Both the position numbers and the translations under genes were made by a program. A model generated the notes under the pieces. It ran no database searches, was not told where the DNA came from, and was given only the letters and a program-made list of their open reading frames with translations. Positions 1 through 9,426 of a DNA stretch of 64,000 bases are shown piece after piece. The DNA is from MADRE3 sp963718195. GTDB lineage: Bacteria > Desulfobacterota > Desulfobulbia > Desulfobulbales > Desulfocapsaceae. How positions within the stretch are numbered: the first letter of the stretch is position 1; every line of letters begins with the position of its first letter. The stretch covers positions 251,843-315,842 of the forward strand of contig CAVQYQ010000004.1 of the NCBI GenBank assembly GCA_963718195.1. Direction: 5' to 3'.

Positions 1-297
1 AAGTTCGTTCCTGTTCATCGTCGACACGTTCTCACCATCCACCAGGACTTCCCCAGAAGTAGGTTCAATGAGCCTGTTCAACATCCTTACCAGCGTTGAT
101 TTGCCGGATCCGGAGAGCCCCATGACAACGAAAACCTCACCTTTTTTAACCTCAAAACTTGCGTCCTGAACCCCAACGGTAAGACCAGTCATTTCGTAAA
201 TTTCTTCCTTGGTCTTTCCCTGTTTAACAAGTTCCAGGCCTTTTCGAGGGTTCTGCCCGAATACCTTGTACAGATTTTTGATGATAATTTCAGACAT
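1..297 (-). CDS. proV: Glycine betaine/proline ABC transporter ATP-binding protein (5' part only)
   Basis: The first 99 codons of an ABC ATPase, running off the left edge of the window. The start is the ATG at 295-297. The protein begins MSEIIIKNLYKVFG and has the N-terminal extension typical of ProV/OpuAA proteins (KGLELVKQGKTKEEIYE) before the core. The Walker A is GLSGSGKST at about residues 58-66, followed by VRMLNRLIEPTSGEV, highly characteristic of this family. Known family role: the ATPase of an osmoprotectant importer working with a ProW-type permease and a ProX-type binding protein, which would lie beyond the window. An unusual dyad lies about 70-110 bp upstream. Assignment to the betaine family is firm; the exact substrate is inferred. 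Confidence 0.93.
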   Translation of the reverse strand, partial: MSEIIIKNLYKVFGQNPRKGLELVKQGKTKEEIYEMTGLTVGVQDASFEVKKGEVFVVMGLSGSGKSTLVRMLNRLIEPTSGEVLVDGENVSTMNRNEL

Positions 298-617
298 GCA
301 TATCTTTAATATTGGCTGGATAAGACAAGAGAACTCTAGACCGGCCACCTCGGTCTAGAGGAAACAAGAAAATATTATTGCACAATACTATATTGTAAAA
401 TAATATTTGCAACAAAAGTTTTTGCCAGGGTTTGGGTTTTCGGATTGTGGCCACAGTGAAAAGCATCTGGTCACCCAGAAGCCCACCGCAAAGATCATCC
501 ACAGTTTTGACAAGGCTGACCAGCTTAATCGTCAGCAGCTTATTCACGAGTGCCGCGCCATCGCAGGTGTCTGCGGGGCGGAGGTTATTGAGTTACTTCC
601 AGTAAGTGCTTAAACAT
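298..617. promoter_or_regulatory. Leader/promoter region of proV with a hairpin and a 39-bp co-centred dyad
   Basis: Two symmetric structures are visible. At 334-360, CTCTAGACCG and CGGTCTAGAG form a perfect 10-bp inverted repeat around a 7-nt spacer. At 370-408 a dyad centred on base 389 combines an outer AAATATTATT / AATAATATTT pair (370-379, 399-408) with an inner ACAATA-cta-TATTGT pair (382-396). Both lie just upstream of proV on the minus strand, so the AT-rich dyad could be an operator and the GC-richer repeat a leader hairpin. This is inferred from position; the binding protein is unknown. Confidence 0.45.
407..613 (+). other. Possible orphan gene fragment (weak)
   Basis: An open frame of about 68 codons opens with a TTG at 407 that overlaps the regulatory dyad and has no ribosome-binding site. 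Its 3' part, from about 440 on (ending CRAIAGVCGAEVIELLPVSA), has a G/C-rich third-position pattern like neighbouring genes, which suggests the tail of a decayed gene. No family was recognised. It ends five bases before the convergent end of the PrkA-like gene. It could equally be non-coding. Confidence 0.22.
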
Positions 618-2903
618 TCATTTACCCTCAAACTGCTGGGCCAGATCATTATCAATAACGTACATGCAGATCTCTTTGGCCCCCTGCCGGGAATAGTCGT
701 ACTTGCTCTGCAGGTTTTCAATCATGAAGATGACATCATCTCTGATTTTTGAGTCATAGGTTCTGAACTCATCTGTATCAAAATCTCGAATGGCCATACG
801 AAAGTTTTCGTTCTTCAGAAATGGCTCGAGCACCTTTTCCTTGAGGTTATAGACATACTTCTGAAACAGGTTTTGGAACAGTGTTGTCTCGACCACAGAT
901 AAGCCCTCCCGCATTATTTCCTGGGTGAGTGTTGTTGTCGTGTAGGTCTTCTGCACATCACTTCTGAACAATTCAGCATCCGTCTGGTCCGTCAAAAGCC
1001 TTGATTCAATCCTGGCAAATAATTCTTCTGTAATATTCAATTTCTCACCGGTGAACAGGCACTTTTCCGTTGTCCCAGGATCAAAATTGACGGCGAACAT
1101 ATAGTTCTGGATATCGATGGCAATCTGCTCTTCATTATAATAATAAAGAGACTCTTTCACCTCCTGGAGTACGATATAATTGTACATCCGCAGCAGGGAG
1201 TCGAGAAACTGCGGTGGAATGATATCTTTCTCCTGCCTGCAGTATTTTCTGAAAAATTTCCCAAGCATCGACATGTCGATCAGCTTTTTATCATTTGAGT
1301 ACATAGAAAAAAAGTCATTGAAGAGTCGAATGGAATCCCGACCTGAAAAGCCATGCCAGCCGTCTTTTTCCGACTCGGTGAGGAGCTGCTGTCTGCGCTT
1401 GGCGGTAAATTTTTTCAGATCAGTTTCAGACAGCCAACCAGGTATGTTGCCGGTATAAATCTCCATTTTGAGAAGTTGCAGGTTTTTATCGCAATAAAGC
1501 TCATATTGCGCCGGGTTGGTGATCCACTCCAGCAACGCTTCTGACTCAATGTTCAGCCTGGTTGAGATAATAACCCGGGCGAAATTCTGGAGCACACGGG
1601 GGAGAAAACTCTCGTCTATCTGCTTTCCGAAAATCTCGCGGTATATTTCAACTTCGGTTTTTATATCGAGAACATATGGTATGTGTATGTATTCGATTCT
1701 GTCTGAGAAGGCCTGCAGGCCCTTCAGCTGTTCTTTATCTTCCGGGTTCATCAGTGCAAAGAAGAGCGAGTTCACGCTTTCTTCCAGCTCCTCGACCTTG
1801 TGGACGCCCTCACTGATGATGTTGTGCAGCTCCATCAACCTCTCAATATTATGAGATTTTATATCCATCAGGGCATAGATGCCGTTGTTTGTCCTGGCGT
1901 AATGGGAATAGAGGTACCGCACTCGTCTTGAATCGGGAAATACCTGGTCGAGATTTCGCTGAATAATCTCATGCTTGAACACCGTTCGTTTAATTGGTTT
2001 ATCTCCTGGGTTGAAGACCGAAATACCCTCACCCAGCCGTCTTTTAAAGGTGTAGGGACGAGCACACACACATTCCATTACACGTTTGATATCATGATAT
2101 TTTTCCATTAATTCAGTGAATATCGAACTACAGATCGTGCATGGATTATCGTGAAAGACCCATTCGTATTTCTTATTTGTAAAAAACTTCCATTTGAATT
2201 TATCATCTTCGAAAAGATCGTCAAAAAACATCCGCCGTGATTCACGTGGGATCATGAGGATCGGATTGTCATGGCTCGGACAGGGAACCTCAAAACAGTG
2301 CTCCAATGCCACCTGCCCAGGGGACTCTGGTTGCTGCTGCTTATCCTTTGCTTCTTCCGAATCCTTGTCAAGCAGCAAACATAGGCGGTCGGTAAGCGTA
2401 TCAATCGGATGACCATGCGTAACCGCTGCATCTTCGGGTATGCGCCACACCACCTCGTATCGCAACCCTTCAGGCGACATGGTATATTCTTCAAACTTAC
2501 GCAGCAGATTGTTGAGAAACGTTGACTTGCCGCTCCCTGGTGGTCCGTCAAAGATATATACCTTATTCTGCTGTGCTCCTACCGACAGCGAATCAACATG
2601 ACGCACAAGGCGGTTGGCAAAAAGCCTATCAGGGAAAAACGGGCGATCTGCCCCCTCAGCCAACAACTCAAAGCAGTCATACGCCCCATAGTTTATTGAC
2701 TCCGGATCGTCGTGATATTCATCTATTTCTTCACAGATATAATTGTCAATCATATCGGCGTATAGTTGATAGATATTTCTTATGATCCTGGATGGATGCT
2801 CGACAACATGCTGCAGATACTCAGCATAATTCAGCAATGGTTGCTTTTCCCATTTCTTATTCTGGTGCTTCAGGTTTTCAAGTGCACGGGTGATATCACG
2901 CAT
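618..2903 (-). CDS. Second PrkA-type serine protein kinase / AAA ATPase
   Basis: A PrkA-family protein of 761 aa from the ATG at 2903. A TTG 24 bases upstream is possible but lacks a spaced ribosome-binding site. Walker A is FDGPPGSGKST near residue 120. The long C-terminal part resembles the PrkA kinase region. A segment with a C-P-S-H motif and a CTIC motif about 50 residues later could form a metal site; the 686-aa PrkA encoded upstream lacks it at that place. The gene is last in a minus-strand operon (PrkA, DUF444, SpoVR, this gene), 34 bp after the SpoVR stop. By family, PrkA/YeaG proteins are stress-linked Ser/Thr kinases. The role of a second divergent PrkA is unknown, probably as partner of the first. 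Confidence 0.82.
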   Translation of the reverse strand: MRDITRALENLKHQNKKWEKQPLLNYAEYLQHVVEHPSRIIRNIYQLYADMIDNYICEEIDEYHDDPESINYGAYDCFELLAEGADRPFFPDRLFANRLVRHVDSLSVGAQQNKVYIFDGPPGSGKSTFLNNLLRKFEEYTMSPEGLRYEVVWRIPEDAAVTHGHPIDTLTDRLCLLLDKDSEEAKDKQQQPESPGQVALEHCFEVPCPSHDNPILMIPRESRRMFFDDLFEDDKFKWKFFTNKKYEWVFHDNPCTICSSIFTELMEKYHDIKRVMECVCARPYTFKRRLGEGISVFNPGDKPIKRTVFKHEIIQRNLDQVFPDSRRVRYLYSHYARTNNGIYALMDIKSHNIERLMELHNIISEGVHKVEELEESVNSLFFALMNPEDKEQLKGLQAFSDRIEYIHIPYVLDIKTEVEIYREIFGKQIDESFLPRVLQNFARVIISTRLNIESEALLEWITNPAQYELYCDKNLQLLKMEIYTGNIPGWLSETDLKKFTAKRRQQLLTESEKDGWHGFSGRDSIRLFNDFFSMYSNDKKLIDMSMLGKFFRKYCRQEKDIIPPQFLDSLLRMYNYIVLQEVKESLYYYNEEQIAIDIQNYMFAVNFDPGTTEKCLFTGEKLNITEELFARIESRLLTDQTDAELFRSDVQKTYTTTTLTQEIMREGLSVVETTLFQNLFQKYVYNLKEKVLEPFLKNENFRMAIRDFDTDEFRTYDSKIRDDVIFMIENLQSKYDYSRQGAKEICMYVIDNDLAQQFEGK

Positions 2904-2937
2904 GGGTCTACCCCACTCTTGTTTCAACCTTTAATTG

Positions 2938-4569
2938 TCAATGTTCCTGGCGGGACAATTGTCTGTCACGCATTGTGTAGCGAATTTTTTTCCAGGTAAT
3001 CTGCTGCCTGGGTGTCTCTGTTTTGTCTTTTCCAGCAGGAACAGGAGCCGCTTCCTTGTGGACCGGCTCAGAGGTGTCCAGAATTACCGGGCCACCCCAC
3101 AGGTATTCGATGCCAAGCATGGTTCCCGCTATATAATCGCGCACCAGCGGTTTTCCTTCAAACAGGTGCTTCAAATGGAGCTGGTTGTTGTCGGTCACTT
3201 CATATTCTATCGAGGGGGGGTGATAAAGTGAATCGAGCACCATGTTTTTATAATCATCTGCTTTCCTGCTCCTCACATAATACTCCCAGATCATTCGCTG
3301 CTCATTGAGCCTCCGCCCCGCGACAAACAGCTTGTTTGCATCAACAAAATCCTGGTCGATAAATTCTGAAATCAGCATCGAATCGCAATAGGTTTTTCGT
3401 ATATTGAAGATAAAATCCTGACCGCTGCGGGTAGCGTTATCAAATTGGTGCCGCTCCTTGATGTCCTTCAGGCGATGGTAAGCAGAGCTGATCCGTCCTT
3501 TGTCGGCCATCTTTTCCAGAAACGAAAACAGACGCATCCCCAGGGCATAGGGATTAAGCCCGACTCTTGGCATTGACGTTACTTTGGCGTTGACGATGGC
3601 AAAATCAATTTCATGACCGTTGATTCGGTCATCGGTGAGGAAAAGCTTCTCGTGCCAGTAGCTCGCCCAGCCTTCATTGAGTATCTTGGTCCGTATTTGA
3701 GGTTGGAAATAGAGGGAGGTATTTCTAATCACTTCTACCACCGTTTTCATCCAGCTGTTTTCCTCCCGATTCAGAAACACGGAATGTTCGATTAGAAAAA
3801 GGAGAAGATCAAAACGGCGGTCAGGTTTTTTTCTATCGCGATGTTTATTACAGTAAGACTCAAATTCAGCATATCGCTTCTTCAGGCTGTCAACAAATGA
3901 CTGCTCTCCATCGACCGGGTCGGATGCAACCAGGCGATTATAGTGTTCTATCTCCTTGACATAGTCTGCAACTGAAACCTTTATTTTCTCCTGGAGAAAT
4001 ATATCAAAATAGTAATCCACCTCGGTAATTGTTTGCGCTGCAGGCAATTGAGCGTCTTCCGACATCACCGAAAAATAACCGACCAGGTTGTCAATGGCTT
4101 TTGCAAATTCAATAATATAGTCTACCCAGCGGCCTTTCTCCGAGCGAAGTTGCGTGATCAGCCGCTTATCTGAAAGTGCTTTACTGGTAAAATCGTAATT
4201 CCAGGTATGCTGAAAAAAGAGGTTGTTCTGAAAGAAATCTATATGCCCGATCACATGATAAAAAATCATGACATTCAGCCAGTCCGGATTATTATCATTA
4301 TAAAATGAAATTGGCGGACGGGTGTTAATGACCGTTTCATAGGGGTTTGATGGAAATAATTCATAGCGTCCCGACTCCCTGAGCACCTCAACATCCTGAA
4401 CCCAATAGTCGTAGAGGGTCGGAATCATCGTTTTCGGAGACAACTCCAAGATATCACGGTTCGTAACAATGTACTCAAGGGTATCATCCTGAAAACCGAG
4501 CCCAACACTGCGGGCCCGTTCTTTGCAACCCTCCATTATTTCTTTGGCATGCTGGCTGATCAATTCCAT
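2938..4569 (-). CDS. spoVR: SpoVR / YcgB family protein
   Basis: A 543-aa protein covering the SpoVR family. Recognisable parts are the N-terminal ELISQHAKEIMEGCKERAR..GLGFQDDTLEY region, the NPDWLNVMIFYHVIGHIDFFQNN segment with conserved His and Asp (about residues 93-115), and the GLNPYALGMRLF block near residue 340. It starts with ATG at 4569, 16 bp after the DUF444 stop, so the two are surely co-transcribed. In Bacillus SpoVR affects spore cortex formation; in enterobacteria YcgB is stationary-phase linked and co-occurs with YeaG/YeaH. The biochemical function is not established. The C-terminal 35 residues are charged and unlike the family core. Confidence 0.93.
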   Translation of the reverse strand: MELISQHAKEIMEGCKERARSVGLGFQDDTLEYIVTNRDILELSPKTMIPTLYDYWVQDVEVLRESGRYELFPSNPYETVINTRPPISFYNDNNPDWLNVMIFYHVIGHIDFFQNNLFFQHTWNYDFTSKALSDKRLITQLRSEKGRWVDYIIEFAKAIDNLVGYFSVMSEDAQLPAAQTITEVDYYFDIFLQEKIKVSVADYVKEIEHYNRLVASDPVDGEQSFVDSLKKRYAEFESYCNKHRDRKKPDRRFDLLLFLIEHSVFLNREENSWMKTVVEVIRNTSLYFQPQIRTKILNEGWASYWHEKLFLTDDRINGHEIDFAIVNAKVTSMPRVGLNPYALGMRLFSFLEKMADKGRISSAYHRLKDIKERHQFDNATRSGQDFIFNIRKTYCDSMLISEFIDQDFVDANKLFVAGRRLNEQRMIWEYYVRSRKADDYKNMVLDSLYHPPSIEYEVTDNNQLHLKHLFEGKPLVRDYIAGTMLGIEYLWGGPVILDTSEPVHKEAAPVPAGKDKTETPRQQITWKKIRYTMRDRQLSRQEH

Positions 4570-4585
4570 AATCCACCCATCGCTG

Positions 4586-6034
4586 TTATGATATCAGCGC
4601 TTTGATTCCCTCGATGAGTCTTGGTTCGGAACTCTCCTGACCAAGTACGTCAAGCCTGATTAAATCGGCGTGTTCCTCAAGCAATCCCGACTTCTTGATA
4701 TAGCGCTCAACATCGCTGCGCCCCGGTATGCCGAAGTTGTTCTCGGCAATGGTAATCCCTATCCGGGCGACATAGGTGAGCATCCGTTTGAGTTCCGGGA
4801 GCGCCTCTTTACCCGTGGTATCCCAATCATCTCCGTCAGTCCCATGAAAGACGTAGATGTTGTAATCCCTTTGCAGTTCCCCCTTTTCAACGATCCGGTT
4901 GATCAGGCGGTATGCCGATGCGACCTGGGTGCCGCCGGCAACTTTTGAGTTATAGTAAATATTGAAGGTCTCAACCTCCTTCGCTTCCGTATCATGCAGT
5001 ATGAATCTGGTTTCTACCCGGCTCTCGTATTGGTAAATGAGCCATGAATAAATCAGGATATGCTGGCTCACCACCATCTCTGTCGGCCTGCCGCTCATGG
5101 AGCCTGAGTAATCTCTGACAAAGAAGACAACCGCCTGGGATTCATAGTCCTTTTCCTTTGAAAGGATGCGGTAGATTCTGTCATTCGGGGAGATGAGCAG
5201 CGAATCGGTCTTGATAGCTTCACCCTGCCTCACCCGGCCAAGTCCAATATTCGTCCTGATAATGCGCCGCAGGGTTGCTTTCTTGTCGAGTACCTGGCCA
5301 AAGCCTCGATGACGATCGGTCAGGTCATAGGAGTATTTCGTCAAAGACCTCTTTTTCCCCTTGTCCTTGAGGTTCGGCAACTTGAACTCTTCTGTAAGGA
5401 TCCTGCCAAGATCATAGGCGTTTGATTCAATCTCATGGATGCCTCCTTCGCCCTGCCCGGCACCGCCTTGCCCCTCCTGACTGTCCCTGATCGGCTCCTC
5501 ACCGATGACCTCGCCCTCCTCGCCATCGCCCTGGCCCCCATAGCCGCGATCATCACCTTCTCCCTCACCATCATCGTCTTCCATGATTTCAGCAGTGTCG
5601 TGGAGAAACTTTTCTTCTACAGTGGTCGGCACAACGACAACACGATCGTCTTGTTTGCCGCCGGGTTTCACAACCTTGCCAAGACGAATCTTGCGCGGAA
5701 AACCATCCTCCTCACGCTTCTTGTCCCGGGCCATTAAATCATCAAGAGACCGGCGAGAGGCAAGGGCTGTCACAGTCCAGGCAGCATTGCTGCTCCAGAT
5801 TGCGATATCACTATAGTCATACGGGGATTTGAAGGGGTCGACTCGCTCTGGTTGTGCAGCATAGCGTTTTGCATACTGCTTTTCCGCCTGGTCGAGCTCA
5901 CTGCGGATCTTGGCCTCCTGCTCCGGCGTTATCCCCTGTGTCGTGAGGATCTGGTATCTCCTGCGAAGATGATCTTTCATCTCAACCTCTCGGCCTGGTA
6001 TGAAAACCACTGGATAAACCTGCCTAGGTTTCAT
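4586..6034 (-). CDS. yeaH: DUF444 / YeaH-type von Willebrand-like protein
   Basis: A 482-aa YeaH family protein. It begins at the ATG at 6034, which overlaps the end of the upstream prkA by 11 nt, implying translational coupling. An N-terminal charged region is followed by a Gly/Glu/Asp-rich low-complexity linker (about residues 150-200) and a vWA-like domain with a MIDAS motif DYSGS (D308, S310, S312). The later RDYNIYVFHGTDGDDW stretch is typical of the family. E. coli yeaG-yeaH form a stress-induced operon, and the same adjacency here with SpoVR indicates one functional module. Molecular function is unknown; an adaptor or chaperone-like role with the PrkA ATPases is inferred. Confidence 0.95.
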   Translation of the reverse strand: MKPRQVYPVVFIPGREVEMKDHLRRRYQILTTQGITPEQEAKIRSELDQAEKQYAKRYAAQPERVDPFKSPYDYSDIAIWSSNAAWTVTALASRRSLDDLMARDKKREEDGFPRKIRLGKVVKPGGKQDDRVVVVPTTVEEKFLHDTAEIMEDDDGEGEGDDRGYGGQGDGEEGEVIGEEPIRDSQEGQGGAGQGEGGIHEIESNAYDLGRILTEEFKLPNLKDKGKKRSLTKYSYDLTDRHRGFGQVLDKKATLRRIIRTNIGLGRVRQGEAIKTDSLLISPNDRIYRILSKEKDYESQAVVFFVRDYSGSMSGRPTEMVVSQHILIYSWLIYQYESRVETRFILHDTEAKEVETFNIYYNSKVAGGTQVASAYRLINRIVEKGELQRDYNIYVFHGTDGDDWDTTGKEALPELKRMLTYVARIGITIAENNFGIPGRSDVERYIKKSGLLEEHADLIRLDVLGQESSEPRLIEGIKALIS

Positions 6035-8084
6035 CCACCTGGGTGCAGAAATACTCTATGGTTTTCTGGGCGCAGGTTGTGCAATACCCTAGTTTGTTAA
6101 GCATGGTATCCACCATGCGGTCATACAGCTTTTGATTCTCCTCGTTTGTCCTGTTTGCAAGTGCACCGATAAGGCTGCCTGCTCCGGCAATATCAGATTT
6201 CAAACGGACATCGGTAACCGCCTTGACGAGTTCAAGGTTGTCCATGAAATCATAGTCGGGATTCGTTGATATTTTCTGCCCATAGATCTTTCTGATCGAA
6301 GTCCTGAAGGTGTCCTTCTGCTCCTTTATTTTCAAGCCAAGGCAGTCCTCAACGGAATTGATATACCGTTCATCAATCTTTAGTGCCTGCAGCTCGCCGC
6401 TCTGCGGGTTCTTGTACTTCCACATCTTATCAGGACCAAGATTCTCCGCATCGATACCGATGATCATGTTCACATAATTCAGGACATCCTTTCTGATCGC
6501 CAGGGGCTCATCCATATAGGCGTTAAACATCTCCGTCATGATCCGTTCACGATACAAACCACGCGCGGTTTTCAAATCGTCCAGAAATTTTGCTCGATCC
6601 GTTGTTTCCGGCACATAGTCAAGGATAATCCGTTCAAGTGTGCCAAAAACATCGTAGGCGAACATACATTGACCTTCATTGGTCTCTGAACTTTCAAGCA
6701 TCAACTGCATGGCCCTGCCAAGGTTACGCTGGCCAAGACCTTTCTGGCCAAAACGACTTGTAACGTCAGCATCTTGGTTTAAGCTGTCGATTACTTCAGA
6801 AAGCGTCTTGATTGATTTTTCTCCGGCAACTTCTCCAGCAGCAAGTTTCATGGTTTCTATGGGCGTCAGCTTTTCGGAGCGCGGTAATCTCGTCAGGGTC
6901 ACGCCAATGGATGCTGCGTAGTTGAGATTCGGATCCTGGTGCAGTGCCTCTCCAGTAAGCGTCGTTTTGGTCTCAGCCCCGATGGCATACGATGTCAGCT
7001 GACTCTGCAGACGGTAATCTGTATTATGGGAGACATAACAGATACGGCAGCGATCGATGATTGGTGCTTCTTCTTTTTCAGCAAGGAATTTATTGAACTC
7101 GGCATTGTTGCTGGTGGCGACAATCAGGGTATCAATGGGCCACTTGTAGCCGTCAATTTCAATGGTTCGGTTCTGGATAATACCGAGATAAACCTGGACC
7201 AGGTCTTTCTTGTTTTTATAAATTTCATCACTGAAGTGAATCCCGCCGCCAGCCACACGGGCAAGGGCCCCCCGCCTGAGATCAAAACGATAGGGGTTGT
7301 TTGTATCTGTTATATGCAGCAGGCGTTGAATAGACTCCTCGCCCAACAGATCAACCGCCGATGAAGTGATCTTGTCTTTTGCCGGATATTTTCCGGTAAC
7401 GGTGCCAAGACTTTCAGTCAGGGGGACCGGAACGATTTCGATAAATTTCAGCATATCATCGAGTTTTCCCCCGGAGTACTCCCTGATATCATTCCATATA
7501 TATGCCGAACACGCTCCCAGTGGTCGATAATTCTGCCACCACTGTGCTACCAGTGAGTCGCTCAGGCGATATCGCCTGGCGAGATGCTTTTGAGAATCAT
7601 CGGAAGACTCCAGAAGATTCATGGCCAATATCATCGGGTCTTCATAGGTCTGAGATTCAACCATATTGATGTTTCCATAATGGCCCAGCTCAGCCAACCC
7701 TTTAAACCGAAAGGTATAACGCCTGTTTTCCGGGCGAAATAAAAACTGCCGGTACATACTGCACAGGTATTCAACGAGGAAGGTCTTGCCATTGCCTGGT
7801 TCGCCAACCAGCACAAAGGCCATCTCCTGCGATGATCCGCCCTGCGAAGCATCTTTAATAAACGAAACAAAAGAATTGATCTCGTCGTACATACCGATTA
7901 TGTGCTTCGCCCCATCGCGGAAGATTCGATAATCAAAGGTGCTTTTTCCATTCACAATCACCTTGTCTATATCTTTTTCAAGAATCATCCGGGTCACTGC
8001 CTGAAAAGCATTTTCAAAAACCCGCTCTTTTTTCTTTACTGCCGATATATGTTCATGCAGACTGTCGCTCTTTGACTGTGCCAT
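6024..8084 (-). CDS. prkA: PrkA / YeaG family serine protein kinase
   Basis: A 686-aa PrkA-family protein, the first gene of the operon. The start ATG at 8084 is preceded by a consensus AGGAGGT seven bases upstream. It has the N-terminal PrkA AAA domain with Walker A GEPGNGKT (residues 94-101) and the GGIHFSDEIYKNKKDLV block, then TLIVATSNNAEF, and a C-terminal region matching the PrkA kinase domain. It ends with a CTTC motif and a further Cys (LGYCTTCAQKTIEYFC), possibly a small metal site. YeaG is a Ser/Thr kinase induced by starvation and stress. A hairpin abuts the ribosome-binding site. Length is close to E. coli YeaG (about 644 aa). Confidence 0.95.
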   Translation of the reverse strand: MAQSKSDSLHEHISAVKKKERVFENAFQAVTRMILEKDIDKVIVNGKSTFDYRIFRDGAKHIIGMYDEINSFVSFIKDASQGGSSQEMAFVLVGEPGNGKTFLVEYLCSMYRQFLFRPENRRYTFRFKGLAELGHYGNINMVESQTYEDPMILAMNLLESSDDSQKHLARRYRLSDSLVAQWWQNYRPLGACSAYIWNDIREYSGGKLDDMLKFIEIVPVPLTESLGTVTGKYPAKDKITSSAVDLLGEESIQRLLHITDTNNPYRFDLRRGALARVAGGGIHFSDEIYKNKKDLVQVYLGIIQNRTIEIDGYKWPIDTLIVATSNNAEFNKFLAEKEEAPIIDRCRICYVSHNTDYRLQSQLTSYAIGAETKTTLTGEALHQDPNLNYAASIGVTLTRLPRSEKLTPIETMKLAAGEVAGEKSIKTLSEVIDSLNQDADVTSRFGQKGLGQRNLGRAMQLMLESSETNEGQCMFAYDVFGTLERIILDYVPETTDRAKFLDDLKTARGLYRERIMTEMFNAYMDEPLAIRKDVLNYVNMIIGIDAENLGPDKMWKYKNPQSGELQALKIDERYINSVEDCLGLKIKEQKDTFRTSIRKIYGQKISTNPDYDFMDNLELVKAVTDVRLKSDIAGAGSLIGALANRTNEENQKLYDRMVDTMLNKLGYCTTCAQKTIEYFCTQVDET

Positions 8085-8096
8085 GGTGACCTCCTT

Positions 8097-8112
8097 CTGG
8101 ACATCGGTCCAG
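8097..8112 (-). promoter_or_regulatory. Small hairpin adjacent to the prkA ribosome-binding site
   Basis: In the transcript CTGGAC-CGAT-GTCCAG makes a 6-bp stem with a 4-nt loop, ending directly before AAGGAGGT and the ATG of prkA. Such a position could modulate ribosome access or mRNA stability. Function is inferred from position only. Confidence 0.35.
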
Positions 8113-8310
8113 AGTCAATAAAGGCTCTATCTTAAAAATGGTCACAAGACGATGCAATTGCAAGTTAGGAATAACAAAAAAACACCCCCTGTTTTCCCTT
8201 TTGTTCAACATTACTAAACCATTATTTAAACGGACAACTGGACAAAACCAGAAGAGGTTCGAAATGAGCGCACCGGCCGAATAGAAACGATCAGCCGCCT
8301 GAGCACGGAA

Positions 8311-8766
8311 CTATGGGTTTTTTGTGAATTTACTGAGGAATTTGTCAAGATGATTGGCAAAAGATTGTCGGTGATGCTTGCCGAGCGCAGTGGGGCCGCC
8401 AGTCTCCACACCGCTGGAGCGCAAGGTATCGAGAAAATCCCTGGAGCTTAGATGCTCCTTGATATTCTCACTCGAATAGAATGTCCCACGGGGATTAAGT
8501 GCATATCCTCCTTTCTCAACCACCTCTGCGGCGAGTGGAATATCAGCGGTGACAACAAGGTCACCGACACCGAGGTTTCTGATTATTTCAGAGTCAGCAG
8601 CATCCGGACCCGGTGGAACTCTGACAAATTGTATAAAGGGTGATGAAGGTACCCTGATTGTTTGGCAGGCAACCAGTGTCAACTTTATGGAGGTGCGTCC
8701 TGCAGCCCTGAACAAGATGTCTTTTATCGCCAGAGGACAGGCGTCTGCATCCACCCAGATTTCCAT
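8311..8766 (-). CDS. DUF188 / YaiI-YqxD family protein
   Basis: A 151-aa protein starting MEIWVDADACPLAIKDILFRAA, a close match to the YaiI/YqxD N-terminus with its Asp-x-Asp-x-Cys motif. This alignment fixes the ATG at 8766 (AGGTGG just upstream) rather than the longer open frame beginning at 8859. The central VVTADIPLAAEVVEKG and the GPTALGKHHRQSFANHLD block are family hallmarks. The fold is PIN-like; the substrate is not known. It is transcribed alone and spaced about 226 bp from the prkA operon. Confidence 0.95.
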   Translation of the reverse strand: MEIWVDADACPLAIKDILFRAAGRTSIKLTLVACQTIRVPSSPFIQFVRVPPGPDAADSEIIRNLGVGDLVVTADIPLAAEVVEKGGYALNPRGTFYSSENIKEHLSSRDFLDTLRSSGVETGGPTALGKHHRQSFANHLDKFLSKFTKNP

Positions 8767-8955
8767 TTTCCACCTATTGTATCGAGGTTTCTTCGCTCTC
8801 TGTGTGTAGCGGGCGCCGAAACAAGACGAGAAGGGAAGAAAGAGTGGTCCAACAAGCAAACGGAATAGATCACGGATGCTGTCAGCTCAGGTTCAAAACG
8901 AAAAAAGAGCAACTGAGGCGAGCGTAGATAACCCTACTGCTCGGGAAATTCCCCG

Positions 8956-9219
8956 TCAGGTCATCACACCAAAAGGAAATTTCTTAACTCCCTTATTCCC
9001 ACTATTGTGATTTTTATTCTTTTTCTTTTTCGAAAGTTTGACTTTTCTGGCGATTAGCTCATGCTCATCGAGATGGCATTCAAACTCAACGGTAGCACCA
9101 ACCTTTAAAAACTGACAACCGACAAGGTCAGCTTTGTTTACTGTTATATCCGGTCCGCCGCCGTTATCGAGAAAACCGGAATCCTTATCACGAAACCATT
9201 TCTTCACTACTGTTTGCAA
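8956..9219 (-). CDS. Cold-shock-domain-like small nucleic-acid-binding protein
   Basis: An 87-aa protein with a TTG start at 9219, supported by GGAGGT seven bases upstream. The first 55 residues (VVKKWFRDKDSGFLDNGGG..DITVNKADLVG..LKVGATVEFE) follow the cold-shock fold pattern of a KWF-like RNP1 region and GxxVxFE ending. A Lys/Asn-rich tail (KKKKNKNHNSGNKG) probably contacts RNA or DNA. It is divergent from classical CspA (no full GFGFI RNP1). A role in RNA binding is inferred from the fold. Confidence 0.72.
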   Translation of the reverse strand: MQTVVKKWFRDKDSGFLDNGGGPDITVNKADLVGCQFLKVGATVEFECHLDEHELIARKVKLSKKKKNKNHNSGNKGVKKFPFGVMT

Positions 9220-9426
9220 AAAACACCTCCATCTTAAATTTAGATTTACAGGGTAACATGGACCTGCGATGCTCTTTCAAACACCGAACAACGCACTAGC
9301 TGTAGCATAACAGATATTTAGCAACAAATCCAAAAAACGGCACATTGACTGGCAAGAGACGAAATATTGACCCCACAACGGCGGGAAAGGTGATAAAATC
9401 TTGTTTTTGTTTTAGGCACTTGTATT

